Positions 54,176-64,000 of a DNA stretch of 64,000 nt are shown here, one piece after another. Numbering within the stretch: the stretch's first letter is position 1; every line of letters starts with the position of its first letter. Position numbers and translations under genes: made by a program. The DNA comes from Capronia americana (Eukaryota > Ascomycota > Eurotiomycetes > Chaetothyriales > Herpotrichiellaceae). The notes below the pieces were generated by a model. That model had not been told where the DNA came from. It worked only from the letters and a program-made list of their open reading frames with translations, and made no database searches. The stretch lies in the NCBI GenBank assembly GCA_016110215.1, contig JADWQD010000017.1:372001-436000 (forward strand), read 5' to 3'.

Positions 54176-55411
54176 CTAGCCATCGAGAGCCCTCGCCATT
54201 TTCAAAATCTCAGCCACGCATCTCTCGGGCTGTTCTTGATTCGCCCAGTGCCCGGCACCTTCAATCAGGACTGTGCCTCGATACAGACCCTTCCCAACGC
54301 TCCTCTCTTCCTCCATAGCCTCCAAAGCACCTGGCTCCTGGAATGGCCCCCAGTCGCTCTTCCCGGAGACGAACATGGTCGGCACCTCGATTTTGGCTCC
54401 GCTATATACCGCCTCATCCGATGCAATCTCCGGCTGAGTCTGCATGCGGTACCAATTCAATCCGCCCTGGAACGTTATCCGAGCCCATTCGTCGACATAG
54501 ACTGCTAACTCGTGGTCCGGCAGCCAGCGAGATGCACGTTTTGCGACGCGTTCGGGATCTTCCTTATCCATTTCACCCGCAACGGCCTGGCGCATGTTAT
54601 CTGCCAAGTCCATAATGTAATAACGAGGCATTTTCTGGAGCTCAGACGCCGTCCAGCCTTGTAGGGTGTGCGGTTGGTTGGTGTCCCAGTCAGCGGATTT
54701 GAGATGGAAATAACCGCGTAGAAACGTATGTAGAGATTCGCCTGTAGGATAGGTCATTTCGGAATTCGCAGCTGCAGAGCAGTAGTATCCTTGATAGTGT
54801 TTTCTGGGCCGGGGTAATTCGGAGAGAGCCTTGTCTATATCCGCTGGAGGAGAGAGTGGAGGTGTAGGCTGATAATATGAAGGAGACGTTGCGAACGGAA
54901 CTTGAGGGGCACCTTTAGTTGGGTAGGACATCATAATCAGACTTTTAAACATGTCTGGACGTGCCAGGGCGCACAGGTTGGCCATTACTGCCCCGAAGTC
55001 ATGGCCCACGATTAATGGGACGGTGTCATATCCTAGGGCCTTGACAAGGTAGACAACGTCCTTGACCATATTCAAGGGCCGGAAGGATGAGGACTCGAGC
55101 GGTGTGCGGGAAAACGTCCGCCCATATCCTCGCTGGTCGAAGGCCATAGCATGGTAGCCTTGTGCGGAGATAAGGGGCAGCATCTTCCGCCACGAATACG
55201 AAGCTTCTGGAAACCCGTGGACCAGGACGATCAGCTTGGGCTTAGGACCTGATGGGGGAAGATTAGATGGTAAAGATTCGAGGATGTGAAAGACAAGGCT
55301 ATGTGGACTTGTGTCGACAAAGCGCGATGTGACGCCGATGGGGAGTGGCCAAGGAAGGAGAGCGGTCGGGTCGAGCGCGTCAGCTGGAGAGTCTTGGTGG
55401 GTGTATGCCAT
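54176..55411 (-). CDS. Alpha/beta hydrolase, epoxide-hydrolase type
   Basis: This intronless gene of 411 residues starts MAYTHQDSPAD. HGFPE is the oxyanion-hole motif, FDQRGYGRTF follows, and GHDFGA carries the Asp nucleophile, which points to an epoxide hydrolase or haloalkane dehalogenase rather than a serine esterase. A lid with Tyr residues (SYYQPTPP, NWYRM) and a C-terminal His in GAGHWANQEQPE complete the triad. It is longer than typical microbial epoxide hydrolases (about 320) because of an extended lid region around residues 170-300. It hydrolyses an epoxide to a diol in the cytosol. The N-terminus has no clear signal peptide. Neighbours are catabolic. Confidence 0.88.
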   Translation of the reverse strand: MAYTHQDSPADALDPTALLPWPLPIGVTSRFVDTSPHSLVFHILESLPSNLPPSGPKPKLIVLVHGFPEASYSWRKMLPLISAQGYHAMAFDQRGYGRTFSRTPLESSSFRPLNMVKDVVYLVKALGYDTVPLIVGHDFGAVMANLCALARPDMFKSLIMMSYPTKGAPQVPFATSPSYYQPTPPLSPPADIDKALSELPRPRKHYQGYYCSAAANSEMTYPTGESLHTFLRGYFHLKSADWDTNQPHTLQGWTASELQKMPRYYIMDLADNMRQAVAGEMDKEDPERVAKRASRWLPDHELAVYVDEWARITFQGGLNWYRMQTQPEIASDEAVYSGAKIEVPTMFVSGKSDWGPFQEPGALEAMEEERSVGKGLYRGTVLIEGAGHWANQEQPERCVAEILKMARALDG

Positions 55412-56741
55412 GTGGAAGGACCTGGAGCTTGCGGCGAAGACGTTTGCGACTCTTCCAAGGCGACAGGATAGGGAGCCCTGTGTATGGAGTAGTGGTTCAG
55501 AGCTTGCTTATTGTAGCAAATGTTCGGTCTCCGAGCCGAGGCTCGTCGCCGAAACATTCAGTGCTCGACTCTCAAAAGGGACTTCCCACAGCGGCAATGG
55601 CAGAAGCAAAATAGAAATCCGCTACCCTGCAAGTCGGTGTGTTTCACGTTGTGGCTGGATATACATGTGTAAGCATATTTGTTAATTGATCAAGGGCCTT
55701 GAGAAGGGGAATCTTTACCAGGATTGGTGTTTTTAAACCCGCTAAGCAGGTGGAAGGGCGCGGTGGTGATGGCTGATCGGCGAGATCAAAAGTTCCTACG
55801 GCAGCTTCAAACGGCTCCAAAGAACAGGATTTCCACGGGTCGATCTCCCCTCCGCTCACATAATAGTTCTGCTTTATCTTGTAGCGGTCGATGCCGGCTG
55901 GAACTCCTACCAGCACCTCAGTTAAAATCCAGCCTCAGGAGGACGCATCGTCGAGAACACGGACAACTTCGGTGGATAGCATCGGCGATCGAGACCTGTC
56001 CCCGGTGACAGCCACATCTGTCCACATCCAATCACATCACGAAAGATATTGTCAAGCCTCAGCTGGCCTCAACTGCTCGTGAACTGGGAGAGTCTCACGA
56101 TGACGATGCTGGTGATTATCACGAGATTGTTGACGGTGGTGTTGATGATGATGACGATCGCACGCGGTCTTCTGGCACTGACGAGGGAGACAACCCTACG
56201 ACCTTTTACGGCTGTCATGAATATCATTTGGCCTGGGGCGACCTTTACGGATCAACTTGAAAGATTCTATGTGCCTATGCCCAGGGACGAAGTTGCATGC
56301 TAGTAAGTGGTACTGACGCCAGGTATAAGTTTGAACAATTTGTACCCAAATCAATGCATTCTCTGGTGCATAGTTGGCTGAGATACTTCCATCTGAATCT
56401 TGCTCTATCGCAAACTCTCAAAGGTCACTACAGGTCACTACCGCTTGGCACGAGGGTGGCGGCGGCGGCCTATATTGAAAAGAGCAAACAAAGCTTGATG
56501 CTATGCTTTGAGAGGAAGGTTGACGCCGTCGACTATGTTGACCATCTTGATTTTTAGCTATTTTCTTTGCAGGTCGATCTATTTGAGCGGTATGCAACCA
56601 ATTCCGGCAATGAGAGAAGCTCTGGGGGCTGTAGGTACTGGCAGGTCTGCTATCGTCAAGGCCTTTACGGCACTTAGGCGGATCGTAGACTGCTAGGTTT
56701 CCCACGCGGTTGCCCGGTGTAGATGGACATACTTCTGTATG
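55412..56741. other. Intergenic, 1.3 kb, possible gene remnant
   Basis: Contains only short frames. The minus-strand stretch at 55644-55916 is the only protein-like part (see next entry). Confidence 0.4.
55644..55916 (-). pseudogene. Possible fragment of a hydrolase gene (very uncertain)
   Basis: A 90-codon frame contains YYVSGGEIDPWKS, which recalls the GE-DPW motif near the catalytic Asp of S28-type serine carboxypeptidases, followed by unrelated-looking sequence. No upstream part of such a gene was found on this strand. It may be chance. Confidence 0.15.
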
Positions 56742-57682
56742 CTAATGCAACACCATCCCACCATCCATGCGGTAGTTACTGCCTGACACCATGGTGGCGT
56801 CATCGCTGGCGAGGAACAAGTACAGCTTTGCTACCTCAAACGGCTCCACGGCCCTTCCTGCAGAAGGTTTAGCAAAGGTCGCAAAGAGGGAGTTTAGATT
56901 GAGCTGCATGGCGGAAACCCATCGCAAGTGCATAGGTCATCCTTACCAGCTGGTGTAGCCTTGAGCCGTGCCTCCAGGTTGTTCCAAGTCTGCACCAGAG
57001 GAGTATTTACAAACCCCGGCGAAACTGCATTGACTCTAATCTTGTCCTTTGCGTATTCTTGGGCTGCCGTCACCGCCAGGGCACGCACGGCGAATTTGGA
57101 CATGCTGTACCCACACAACTCGGGATATGCTGCCTCGCTGGCCAGGCTCGCGGTGATGATGATGCTGCCACCATTTCCTAGCCTCTGCATCATCCCAGCA
57201 GCATACTTGACCCCCAGGTATGCTGAAAGATATTGATAGTGTCAGTGTACTTCATCTGCCACTCTGCCACGGTGGTACTCAAGGATGGGAATTGAAATGA
57301 TGCACATACGTCCACGAGCATTGATCCGCATCTGACGGTCCCAGTCATCCATGGTAGTCTGGGCAATAGACCCATGGATGCCGATGCCAGCGTTCAGCAC
57401 GGCAATATCGAGTCCCCCCAGCTGCTTGGTACACTTATCCACGAAGGCAATCACCGACTCCTCGTCCGCCACATCTGCTCGGTGCAACGCGTAAGTCCCG
57501 GACTCAAAGCCCTGGGATTGCAGCAGTGAGTCCGCAGATTCAAGGTTGGCTTCTGAGATGTCCACCCCGAAGACTTTGGCACCCTCGGACAGGAAGTTTT
57601 GGGTGACGGCAAGGCCAATGCCGCTTGCAGCACCCGTAACTAGGGCGATCTTGCCCGCCAGTCGATTTTCTCGAGATGCCAT
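56742..57682 (-). CDS. Short-chain dehydrogenase/reductase (SDR)
   Basis: Three exons (57682-57310, 57222-56947, 56857-56742) give 254 residues. TGAASGIG is the cofactor loop, GVDIS after strand 2 favours NAD, LNAGIG gives the NAG motif, ITASLASEAA has the active-site Ser, and YSMSK is the catalytic pair. VSPGFVNTPL and the end YRMDGGMVLH are typical. The last junction (ATPAG-RAVEPFEVAKLYLFLASDD) restores a conserved block, supporting the intron with branch site GCTAAAC. It is a cytosolic dehydrogenase divergent from the MFS transporter at 58395. Substrate unknown. Confidence 0.9.
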
Positions 57683-58394
57683 GGCGAATATAGAGATGCA
57701 AGGAAGAGCAGCGAGAGTAAGGGCATTATCATATCATTGTCAATTTCAACCGGCTTTACGAGTCTACCTACGGCTTAGAAAAGCATGAGTTGACCGCTCC
57801 CAAGAGACCGAGTTGCCGATCGACTCCAAAAAGATATTCGCCATCTCGGTTTGCGGAATATCGGTAGAGGCACCTCCGAAGAGGCGGAATCATCGACGTA
57901 CGCATCACTCGAAGATACTGCCTGGTTTTGATGGCCACACTTGGTTCCGCGTCGCTCGACAACAGACTATCTCCAATGGGACACTCCAGAACAGATCTCA
58001 CAACTTTTTTCAAGACCGATTTACATCGCTGGCGTGGTGTGTGCTCATACCCCCGAGCCGACTGTGTTGGTCCCCGCACCCTCACGGCTTCCGTTTCCGC
58101 CCCTGAGCTCGTATAGACCTTTCGCGTGGGATAGATCGGTACACTGCATGTAGCTCCAGACTTCGGTTCCCTGACTCCCTCCTCCGCATGATATCCCGCA
58201 TTTCACTGCCGGCCGAGCCAGTTGCCAGAAGAACAGTTGTTGATATCTGTAGACCGAGCTGCACAAGAGAATCAGAATATCTTCCACCAGCTTCTCCTGC
58301 AAGAATTCAGAAGTATCCCAACTCCCTTTCCGATCACACAGTAGCATCCTTAATATAATACACAACCCATACCTGTCACCAGTACCGTGGTACA
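57683..58394. promoter_or_regulatory. Bidirectional promoter, SDR / MFS transporter
   Basis: The 712 bases separate divergent starts. No gene or clear operator is seen; the arrangement suggests shared control. Confidence 0.4.
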
Positions 58395-60340
58395 ATGGAT
58401 CATGGCATCTCAACAGCTGACCAGACGGCTGCCCGTCGTGAGGTCGAGGAGGTTCTTCACACGACAATATATCCGGGCACAGAGGTCATGACTGATGGTA
58501 CGTTACTCATTGCCCGGGACCAAGTCAATGCCATGCTTATTGTCTTATTCTAGTCGGTAGTCTTCACTTCAAACACGCCGGGAAGAATGTTCTTGTCCCC
58601 CAACCCTCAGACGACCCGTCTGATCCGCTGAACTGGAGTTTGACGTGGAAGATGCTCAGCATGCTCGGCATGGTGATCACTGCATTTTCATGGACTGTTG
58701 GTCCGCTTGCCATCTCCTCACAAGTACCGTACTACATGGCCGAGTGGAACAGGTCGCTCCCGGACACGATCCAATTTGTGAGTCAGCGCCAGGTGGTTGT
58801 TGAACCTACGTTAGCCTACCACCACTAACTTGCCACTCCCAGGTCGGTGTCAGCATCCTCGTTCTGGGCTTTTCCAACATCATCTGGGTGCCGATAGGCC
58901 GTGCTTACGGACGTCGACCAATGGCATTCCTTGCAAACGTCCTCAATGTCGCCTCGATGATCTGGAGAGCAGAAGCAAAGTCCTATGGCTCGTTCATGGG
59001 CGCGTGCGTTCTGACCGGGATTGCTTGCGGCCCATCAGAGACCCTGCCTGGCATGGTATGACTCCCAGGCTTCTGACATCCTGGAACAAATCGCTGACCT
59101 GTGCTCTAGTTGGTCGCGGACGTCATGTATCTTCACCAGCGCGGCGTCTACATGAGCTTGTATCTTTGGTCCGCGTGGAGCGGGACTTTGGTAAGAGGCA
59201 TCTGTTGAAAGAGTTTATTTGAGATGCTGACTGACGCGTCTGTAGCTGGGGCCAGTGATTGCTGGAGTCATGTCAGACAAGTACGGGTGGAGAAGCTTCT
59301 GGTGGCTGTGCGTCGCGATTGCCGTCTTCGCTCTGATTTACCAGGTCCTTCTGATGCCCGAGACACGATGGGGTGACCGGCTCGTCGAGATCGCCCACGA
59401 ATCCATCGGTGGAGCCATGGAGGACAACAGCAAGGACAGCAAAGGTGAAGCAAGACTCGAAGAAACCGCCCAGCAACAATTCGAGACGGCGAATGTGCAC
59501 GAGATCGTCATAAAGCTGGCTGGGAAACCGAGCAAGTCGCAGTTCTCACTCTGGGGCAAACTCGACCGGTCCAGCGTCAAGTCAATCATCCCGGCACTTA
59601 TCATGCCATTCCGTCTGTTCGCATACCCGATTGTCGTGTGGTCGAGCTTTACGTTTGCCTGGGCTTCGTCCATGCTTGTCATCATCAATGTGACCCAGTC
59701 CCAGGCTTTTGCAGGGCCGCCGTGGAACATGTCTGCCACCGACGTCGGGTACACCAACTTTGGCGCCATCGGGGGAGTCACGCTGTCCCTGTTCGTGGCG
59801 GGTCCATTGAGCGATTGTGTCTCGGCGTTACTGACACGACAGAACAAGGGTATCAGGGAGCCCGAGATGAGACTGGTGGCCCTCGCTCCCTTTGTCGTGA
59901 GCTGTCTGCTAGGCGGCGTATTGGTCGCAGTCGGCTACCAGCATCAATGGAGCTGGGAAGGCATTGTCATTGGTGGATATGCCTTGCTCGGGATATGCTT
60001 GCCAGCCTTGTCTGCGATTTCATTGACCTACGCGGTAAGTTCTCTCGACCCCCCATTCTCGATCACGACTCATACTGACGTTTGTCTCCGTGAATAGATC
60101 GATTCCTACAAGCCAGTCGCAGGGGAGATCCTCGTCGCCGCGACGATGGTCAAGAACCTGTGGGCCTACGGCATGACTAAGTACTTCAACACCTGGATTG
60201 CCCATGTCGGATACATCAAGCCCATCATGTTCGACACCACCCTGGCAGTCTTCATCATGTCGTTGGCGATCCCGCTTTTCTTCTTTGGTAAGAAGCTCAG
60301 GGGGTACACGAGGAATAGTCCAGCACATGTCGAGATCTGA
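58395..60340 (+). CDS. MFS transporter, DHA1-like
   Basis: Six exons (58395-58497, 58554-58777, 58843-59055, 59110-59190, 59246-60034, 60098-60340) give 550 residues. A hydrophilic N-terminus precedes DPLNWSLTWKMLSMLG, the entry of TM1 in fungal DHA1 proteins. GRAYGRRPMAFLA is the MFS loop signature, GIACGPSETLPGM lies in TM4-5, and SDKYGWRSFWWLCVAIA in TM6; a charged central loop of about 90 residues follows (DNSKDSKGEARLEETAQQ). IDSYKPVAGEILVAATMVKNLWAYG near the C-terminus is the typical family block. It would export or import a small hydrophobic compound at the plasma membrane. Two exons end exactly at codon borders between helices. Confidence 0.9.
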
Positions 60341-60865
60341 CCTGGTCCTGGAATGGCGTGAGGAGGCTTATCAAGATCTTGCGAGATGTGGTTAGGAGGA
60401 CAGGGTGTCAAAAGGATTGTAAGCTCGCTTGAGGTTCAGCGCATATTCCGCTTGGACTTCTTATACAGGGACTTGTATACTCTCCTCGTCACTTGATCTC
60501 CATTTTCTGCGTTTTATTGCGCGTGAATCATGAGAGATGGAGCGTAAGCGCCATTTGAACGAATTTCTTGGTTCGTAATCCCAGGTGCCTCATTCCCAAT
60601 CATGTAGGCGACTTACTTGTGACTGTCACCCACGATCGATGACAGGACTGTGGCATAGTCATATAAGGCCTTCTCTTTGTAAGATTGAGAAGCATGCTCG
60701 ATATTAAACTGTGGTCAATATAGCTTTACAGGTACTTTGTCGCGCGTCTGATGTGAATAAACTTGATCGGTTTTATTTCTACCATGCTTAATCCACCGAG
60801 TGTATTTGTGCCTATGGGCTTCATCCACGGATGATATGTCTTATACGTAGCTTCCAGCCTCTCAC
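60341..60865. other. Intergenic between convergent genes
   Basis: About 525 bases, AT-rich, with 3' ends of the MFS and SDR genes on either side. No gene is seen. Confidence 0.45.
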
Positions 60866-61912
60866 CTAATTAAAGGCGATTCCGCCATCCACTAACAAGC
60901 TCTTCAAGTACACCGTGTCAGTTATACTCCGACGCTTTGGGAACGTGAATGACCTACCTGGCCAGTAACCCAGTCCGAGTCCGATCCAGCCAAAAAGCTG
61001 ACACCATTGGCCACGTCATCGGGGACGGACACTCTTCCGAGCGTGGTGATGGCATGAGCGAAAGCTTCGATCTGGCTCTGGCCCTCCTTCTTGGGAGCGC
61101 CTACCTCGTCCAGCTTGTTTTCCATTACCTGTGCGTTTAGTGAGCGACGGCGTCTAGAAATATCAGCTCATGCCGGGAATACTCACGCTCCACATTGGAG
61201 TTCCGACCATCCCAGGGGCGTAGCAGTTGACCTGTAAGTAGGAATAAGCAGGCTGGCAGGTGGACGGGGTCCTACGAGGGTAGGTTGCGTTCTCACGTTG
61301 ATAGTCCTCTCATGGCCTTTGGATAAGGCGCCTAGTTCAACTGCAAATGTCTATGGAGAATCAGATCCTCAGAGTGCCATCACGTGCTTCTTGAGATGAC
61401 CACACACATACCTGCGTCAAGCCCCTGACAGCCCATTTCGAAGCAGTGTACGCAGACACGAACGAGAACCCCCGGAAAGCTGCGACACTGGTGGCGGCGA
61501 TGAGCTTGCCCCCTTTGCCTTGCTCCACCATTTTCTTCCCAGCAACAACATAGCAGTTGAACACCCCGGAGATGTTGACATTGAGGATCCGCTGGACGTG
61601 TTCCTCGGTGAGATCGAAAATCGCATCGGCATGCGCGAGGCCGGCGTTGGCAACCATGACCTCGAGCGGGCCCAGCTGCTCAGTAGCCTTGTCGACGAGA
61701 CTCTGGACCTCTGCACGGTGTGTCACGTCGGCGGCGATGCCGATAGCTGTACCCCCGGATTCCTTGATCTCCTTCACCACGGCATCGATCTGGTCCTGTT
61801 TGGCGGCGATGTCGTTGATCACGACGGGAAATCCATCACGCGAGAGACGGGCGGCGATAGCTTTTCCCAGCCCTTGGGACGAACCTGTCACGATTGCCAC
61901 GCCTTTTGCCAT
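60866..61912 (-). CDS. Short-chain dehydrogenase/reductase (SDR)
   Basis: Five exons (61912-61412, 61350-61297, 61231-61187, 61128-60958, 60901-60866) give 268 residues. TGSSQGLG is the cofactor loop, VINDIA after strand 2, ANAGLA the NAG motif, SVAAFRGFS the Ser region, and YTASK the catalytic pair. VNCYAPGMVGTPMW and the last exon SLLVDGGIAFN match 2,3-butanediol/acetoin-type dehydrogenases and their relatives. Exons 2, 3 and 5 are 54, 45 and 36 bases. All exons end in phase 0. Likely an NAD-dependent alcohol or diol dehydrogenase. It diverges from the Zn2Cys6 gene at 62798. Confidence 0.9.
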
Positions 61913-62797
61913 TTCAATGTCTCTGGAAGATTGTGAAATCAGAATTGGTCCTGAGTTTGTGTATGAAGGCCAAACGTGCGTAATGATGATGAATGAGTGT
62001 GCAAAGGACTGTCAACTGCAATTCAGGTCAAAGCTGATGGTCATATCTTCAATGTGACCCGACATTGAAGCCGACCCTCTCTGCCGAAGTGTACGAGTAT
62101 GGTTTACAACAGTCAAGGCCTCGTCGCCCTCGCGCCAATGTGGGGTTGAGGACAGGACATTTCGGAGGCCGTCGACCGAGATTCCGAATCCGCCCACAGC
62201 GAGCGAGCGCGGGAGGGCCGTCCACAAACCTAATTAGACTGGGAGGTGACCTGTGTCAGGAATTCGGCCAGTTTGTTTGAGAAGACGGTTGAGTGTCGGA
62301 GAGTCTGGAGTGCAGCATCCCTCCAGTCTGGACGGAAGGCTGAAGTCGCCGCCAAAGGGAGACGCAACCCAGTCCCTTGTTTGCTGCAGACACCCCCCTA
62401 TGTCGGCACTCTTCCGCGGTTCTCGTCTGATTTGACAGCCTTGCTCAATGACCCGCTCAACTCGCCAGGCCGACTCGGGTTAGGCGAGGGTGATGCGGGG
62501 TACCCCACCAAAGGTCGCCTGGAAACGTTGGCCAGGCACCAACTAAGTAGGCTTAGTCCCGACTTTGATGCCTCAATGGCCTGGAGGAGGTCCCTGGGTA
62601 CCTATCATTGGGCACGGTCGGCTCTCCACCTTTTCAGGGCACCACAGTGGGCACTGGGCTCGTCCTGCCGTTTGGACTTGCCGCGACCTCTCCCACTCTG
62701 TCATCACGGATTGTATCTTTGCTCTTGTTTGATCCTCGTGCGTTGACTTGCTCCGCCGCTACTCTGTCTGAGAAACCTCTCTTTATCTACTCTGTCG
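61913..62797. promoter_or_regulatory. Divergent region, SDR / Zn2Cys6 regulator
   Basis: The 885 bases lie between opposite starts. The plus-strand frame at 62246-62746 has no domain and is not supported. A regulator gene facing an SDR is a common layout in fungal clusters. Confidence 0.4.
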
Positions 62798-64000
62798 ATG
62801 GTGATGGCAGACCACTCGAGCCGGGAGAGCTCGCAGCTCGAAGAACATATTCCTCGGGCGACGGAAGTCTCGAGGACTTCCAGTCGTAGAGTGCGATCTC
62901 AGCGTCCAAGGTACACTGGGAGAGCCTGGTAAATTAACTTATCGACCTGTGGCTCGAGTATTAATATGCTGAATTGCAATCCAGCCAGGAATGCAAACGA
63001 CGAAAAGTCAAGTGTAATGGAGGAAGCCCGTGCCACCATTGCGGTCGCTATGATATACCCTGCCTGTACCCGGCGAAGAAGACGACCGAGCAGAATCGAC
63101 GCTCCTCGTATGTATCCCCTGTCTGCGGGAGACATTTCTCTGACGGATGCAGAGATATGGACCTGATGAAACAGAAGCTGGACATTCTGCAACAGCAGGT
63201 CGCCCTCTTGATCAATCGAGACAGCGTCTCCGCACGTCTGGCGAAAGATCAGGCTACTTTATCTGCTTTGGTGCCTTCGCCGCAGTCGCTTTCTGAGTTT
63301 CGTGTTTGCTCCCTCTCACCAGGTGCGCCATTTTCTACGGACAGATCGCCACGGCAGCAAGAGAATCTACCGCATGATGGCTCGATCACCTCAGAATCGC
63401 CACACAGAACCGTGGCAAGACCCCTCCCAGCGGTTGACATGAGAGACGACGTTTCCGTTTCCCATTCGAATGGCTCCGTAAAGCCATCATCGACTCCGCT
63501 GGGTAAACTCGCCGTGGCCTGCCACCCGCTTCTTTCCATCTCCCAGGTAGAGGCCATGCGTCTCATCGATATATACGAAGAGGAGTGCGGATCGGTGTAC
63601 CCTTTGATTGATGTCGGCGAGCTTCGGCAGTTTGCTGCACGTTTCTACGACGATGTCATTGCTTCGCATCGGCCTGCAACATGGCGCACTTTCCAACTCG
63701 GCCAGCTCTCCAAAAAGTCTTTCCACACCCTCGAGATCGTTCTGGCCATCGGTCTGGTTGTTGAAGGCCGTGGCTCGACTCCTCTGAGTTCCGCCTTGAT
63801 GGACGAGCTGGAGGCTGAGATCGACCATCGCCCATCCGGAGTTTCAGCTGATCTGACGTTTACGGAGATTTTAACCCTCATGGTACTTGCTCATTCTGAC
63901 ACGTCGGGACATCACTAATCAATCGTCAGAGCCTCTACCAGTTCTATCGGGACGAGGAAATCCTTGCGTGGCGAACGATTGGTCTCGCCGTCAGGCTTGC
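62798..64000 (+). CDS. Zn2Cys6 transcription factor, 3' part outside the window
   Basis: Exons 62798-62928, 62985-63107, 63153-63882 and 63930 to beyond 64000. The zinc cluster is assembled across intron 1: RACQECKRRKVKCNGGSPCHHCGRYDIPC, a C-x2-C-x6-C-x5-C-x2-C-x6-C pattern; the first Cys codon is itself split by the intron. MDLMKQKLDILQQQVALLIN is a dimerising coiled coil. A Ser/Pro-rich linker leads to the middle homology domain (ISQVEAMRLIDIYEEECGSVYPLID, FHTLEIVLAIGLVVEG). The 45-base intron at 63108-63152 is a multiple of three and could be retained without breaking the frame. Probable local regulator of the right-hand cluster. Confidence 0.85.

Noticed and set aside
62246..62746. 166-codon plus-strand frame upstream of the third regulator
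   Set aside because: No domain, and it lies in the promoter region between divergent genes.

Overview
The window is nuclear DNA of a filamentous ascomycete (Pezizomycotina). Most genes are split by introns of about 45-120 bases with GT..AG ends and CTRAY-like branch sites. Three are Zn2Cys6 transcription factors, a fungal-specific class, and the rest are dominated by short-chain dehydrogenases (SDRs), cytochromes P450, Baeyer-Villiger monooxygenases (BVMOs) and MFS transporters. That content fits Eurotiomycetes such as the black yeasts (Chaetothyriales), but the genus is inference. I saw no rRNA, tRNA, CRISPR array or intact transposon. Exon structures were built by hand; except where stated, exon phases sum to complete open frames.

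Left edge (1-4.7 kb): a cut membrane protein and a BTB protein in mostly non-coding DNA.

Region A (4.7-34.1 kb) looks like a catabolic or specialised-metabolism cluster. In order: sugar-type MFS transporter (+), Zn2Cys6 regulator (+), SDR (+), SDR (-), BVMO 1 (-), SDR (+), a second sugar-type MFS transporter (-), pisatin-demethylase-like P450 (-), LaeA-like methyltransferase (-), a third MFS transporter (-), FAD amine oxidase (+), BVMO 2 (-) and Rieske non-haem iron monooxygenase (+). Several pairs are divergent and share promoters of about 0.5-0.6 kb. The simplest reading is uptake followed by hydroxylation, alcohol oxidation to ketone, Baeyer-Villiger ester or lactone formation, and N-demethylation or amine oxidation. 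The substrate cannot be read from sequence.

Middle (34.5-49.1 kb): a second Zn2Cys6 regulator tail-to-tail with a YjlB-type cupin, then mixed genes: a STAND-N-terminus/SH3 protein, a Nudix ADP-ribose pyrophosphatase, a second P450, a BTB protein and a small conserved membrane protein.

Region B (49.7-64 kb) looks like a second catabolic cluster: class II aldolase, cytochrome b5/FMN 2-hydroxyacid dehydrogenase, cupin, epoxide-hydrolase-type alpha/beta hydrolase, SDR, DHA1-type MFS transporter, SDR, and a Zn2Cys6 regulator that runs off the right edge. Epoxide or ester opening, alcohol oxidation, hydroxyacid oxidation and aldol cleavage would make a coherent route, but this is inference from neighbourhood.
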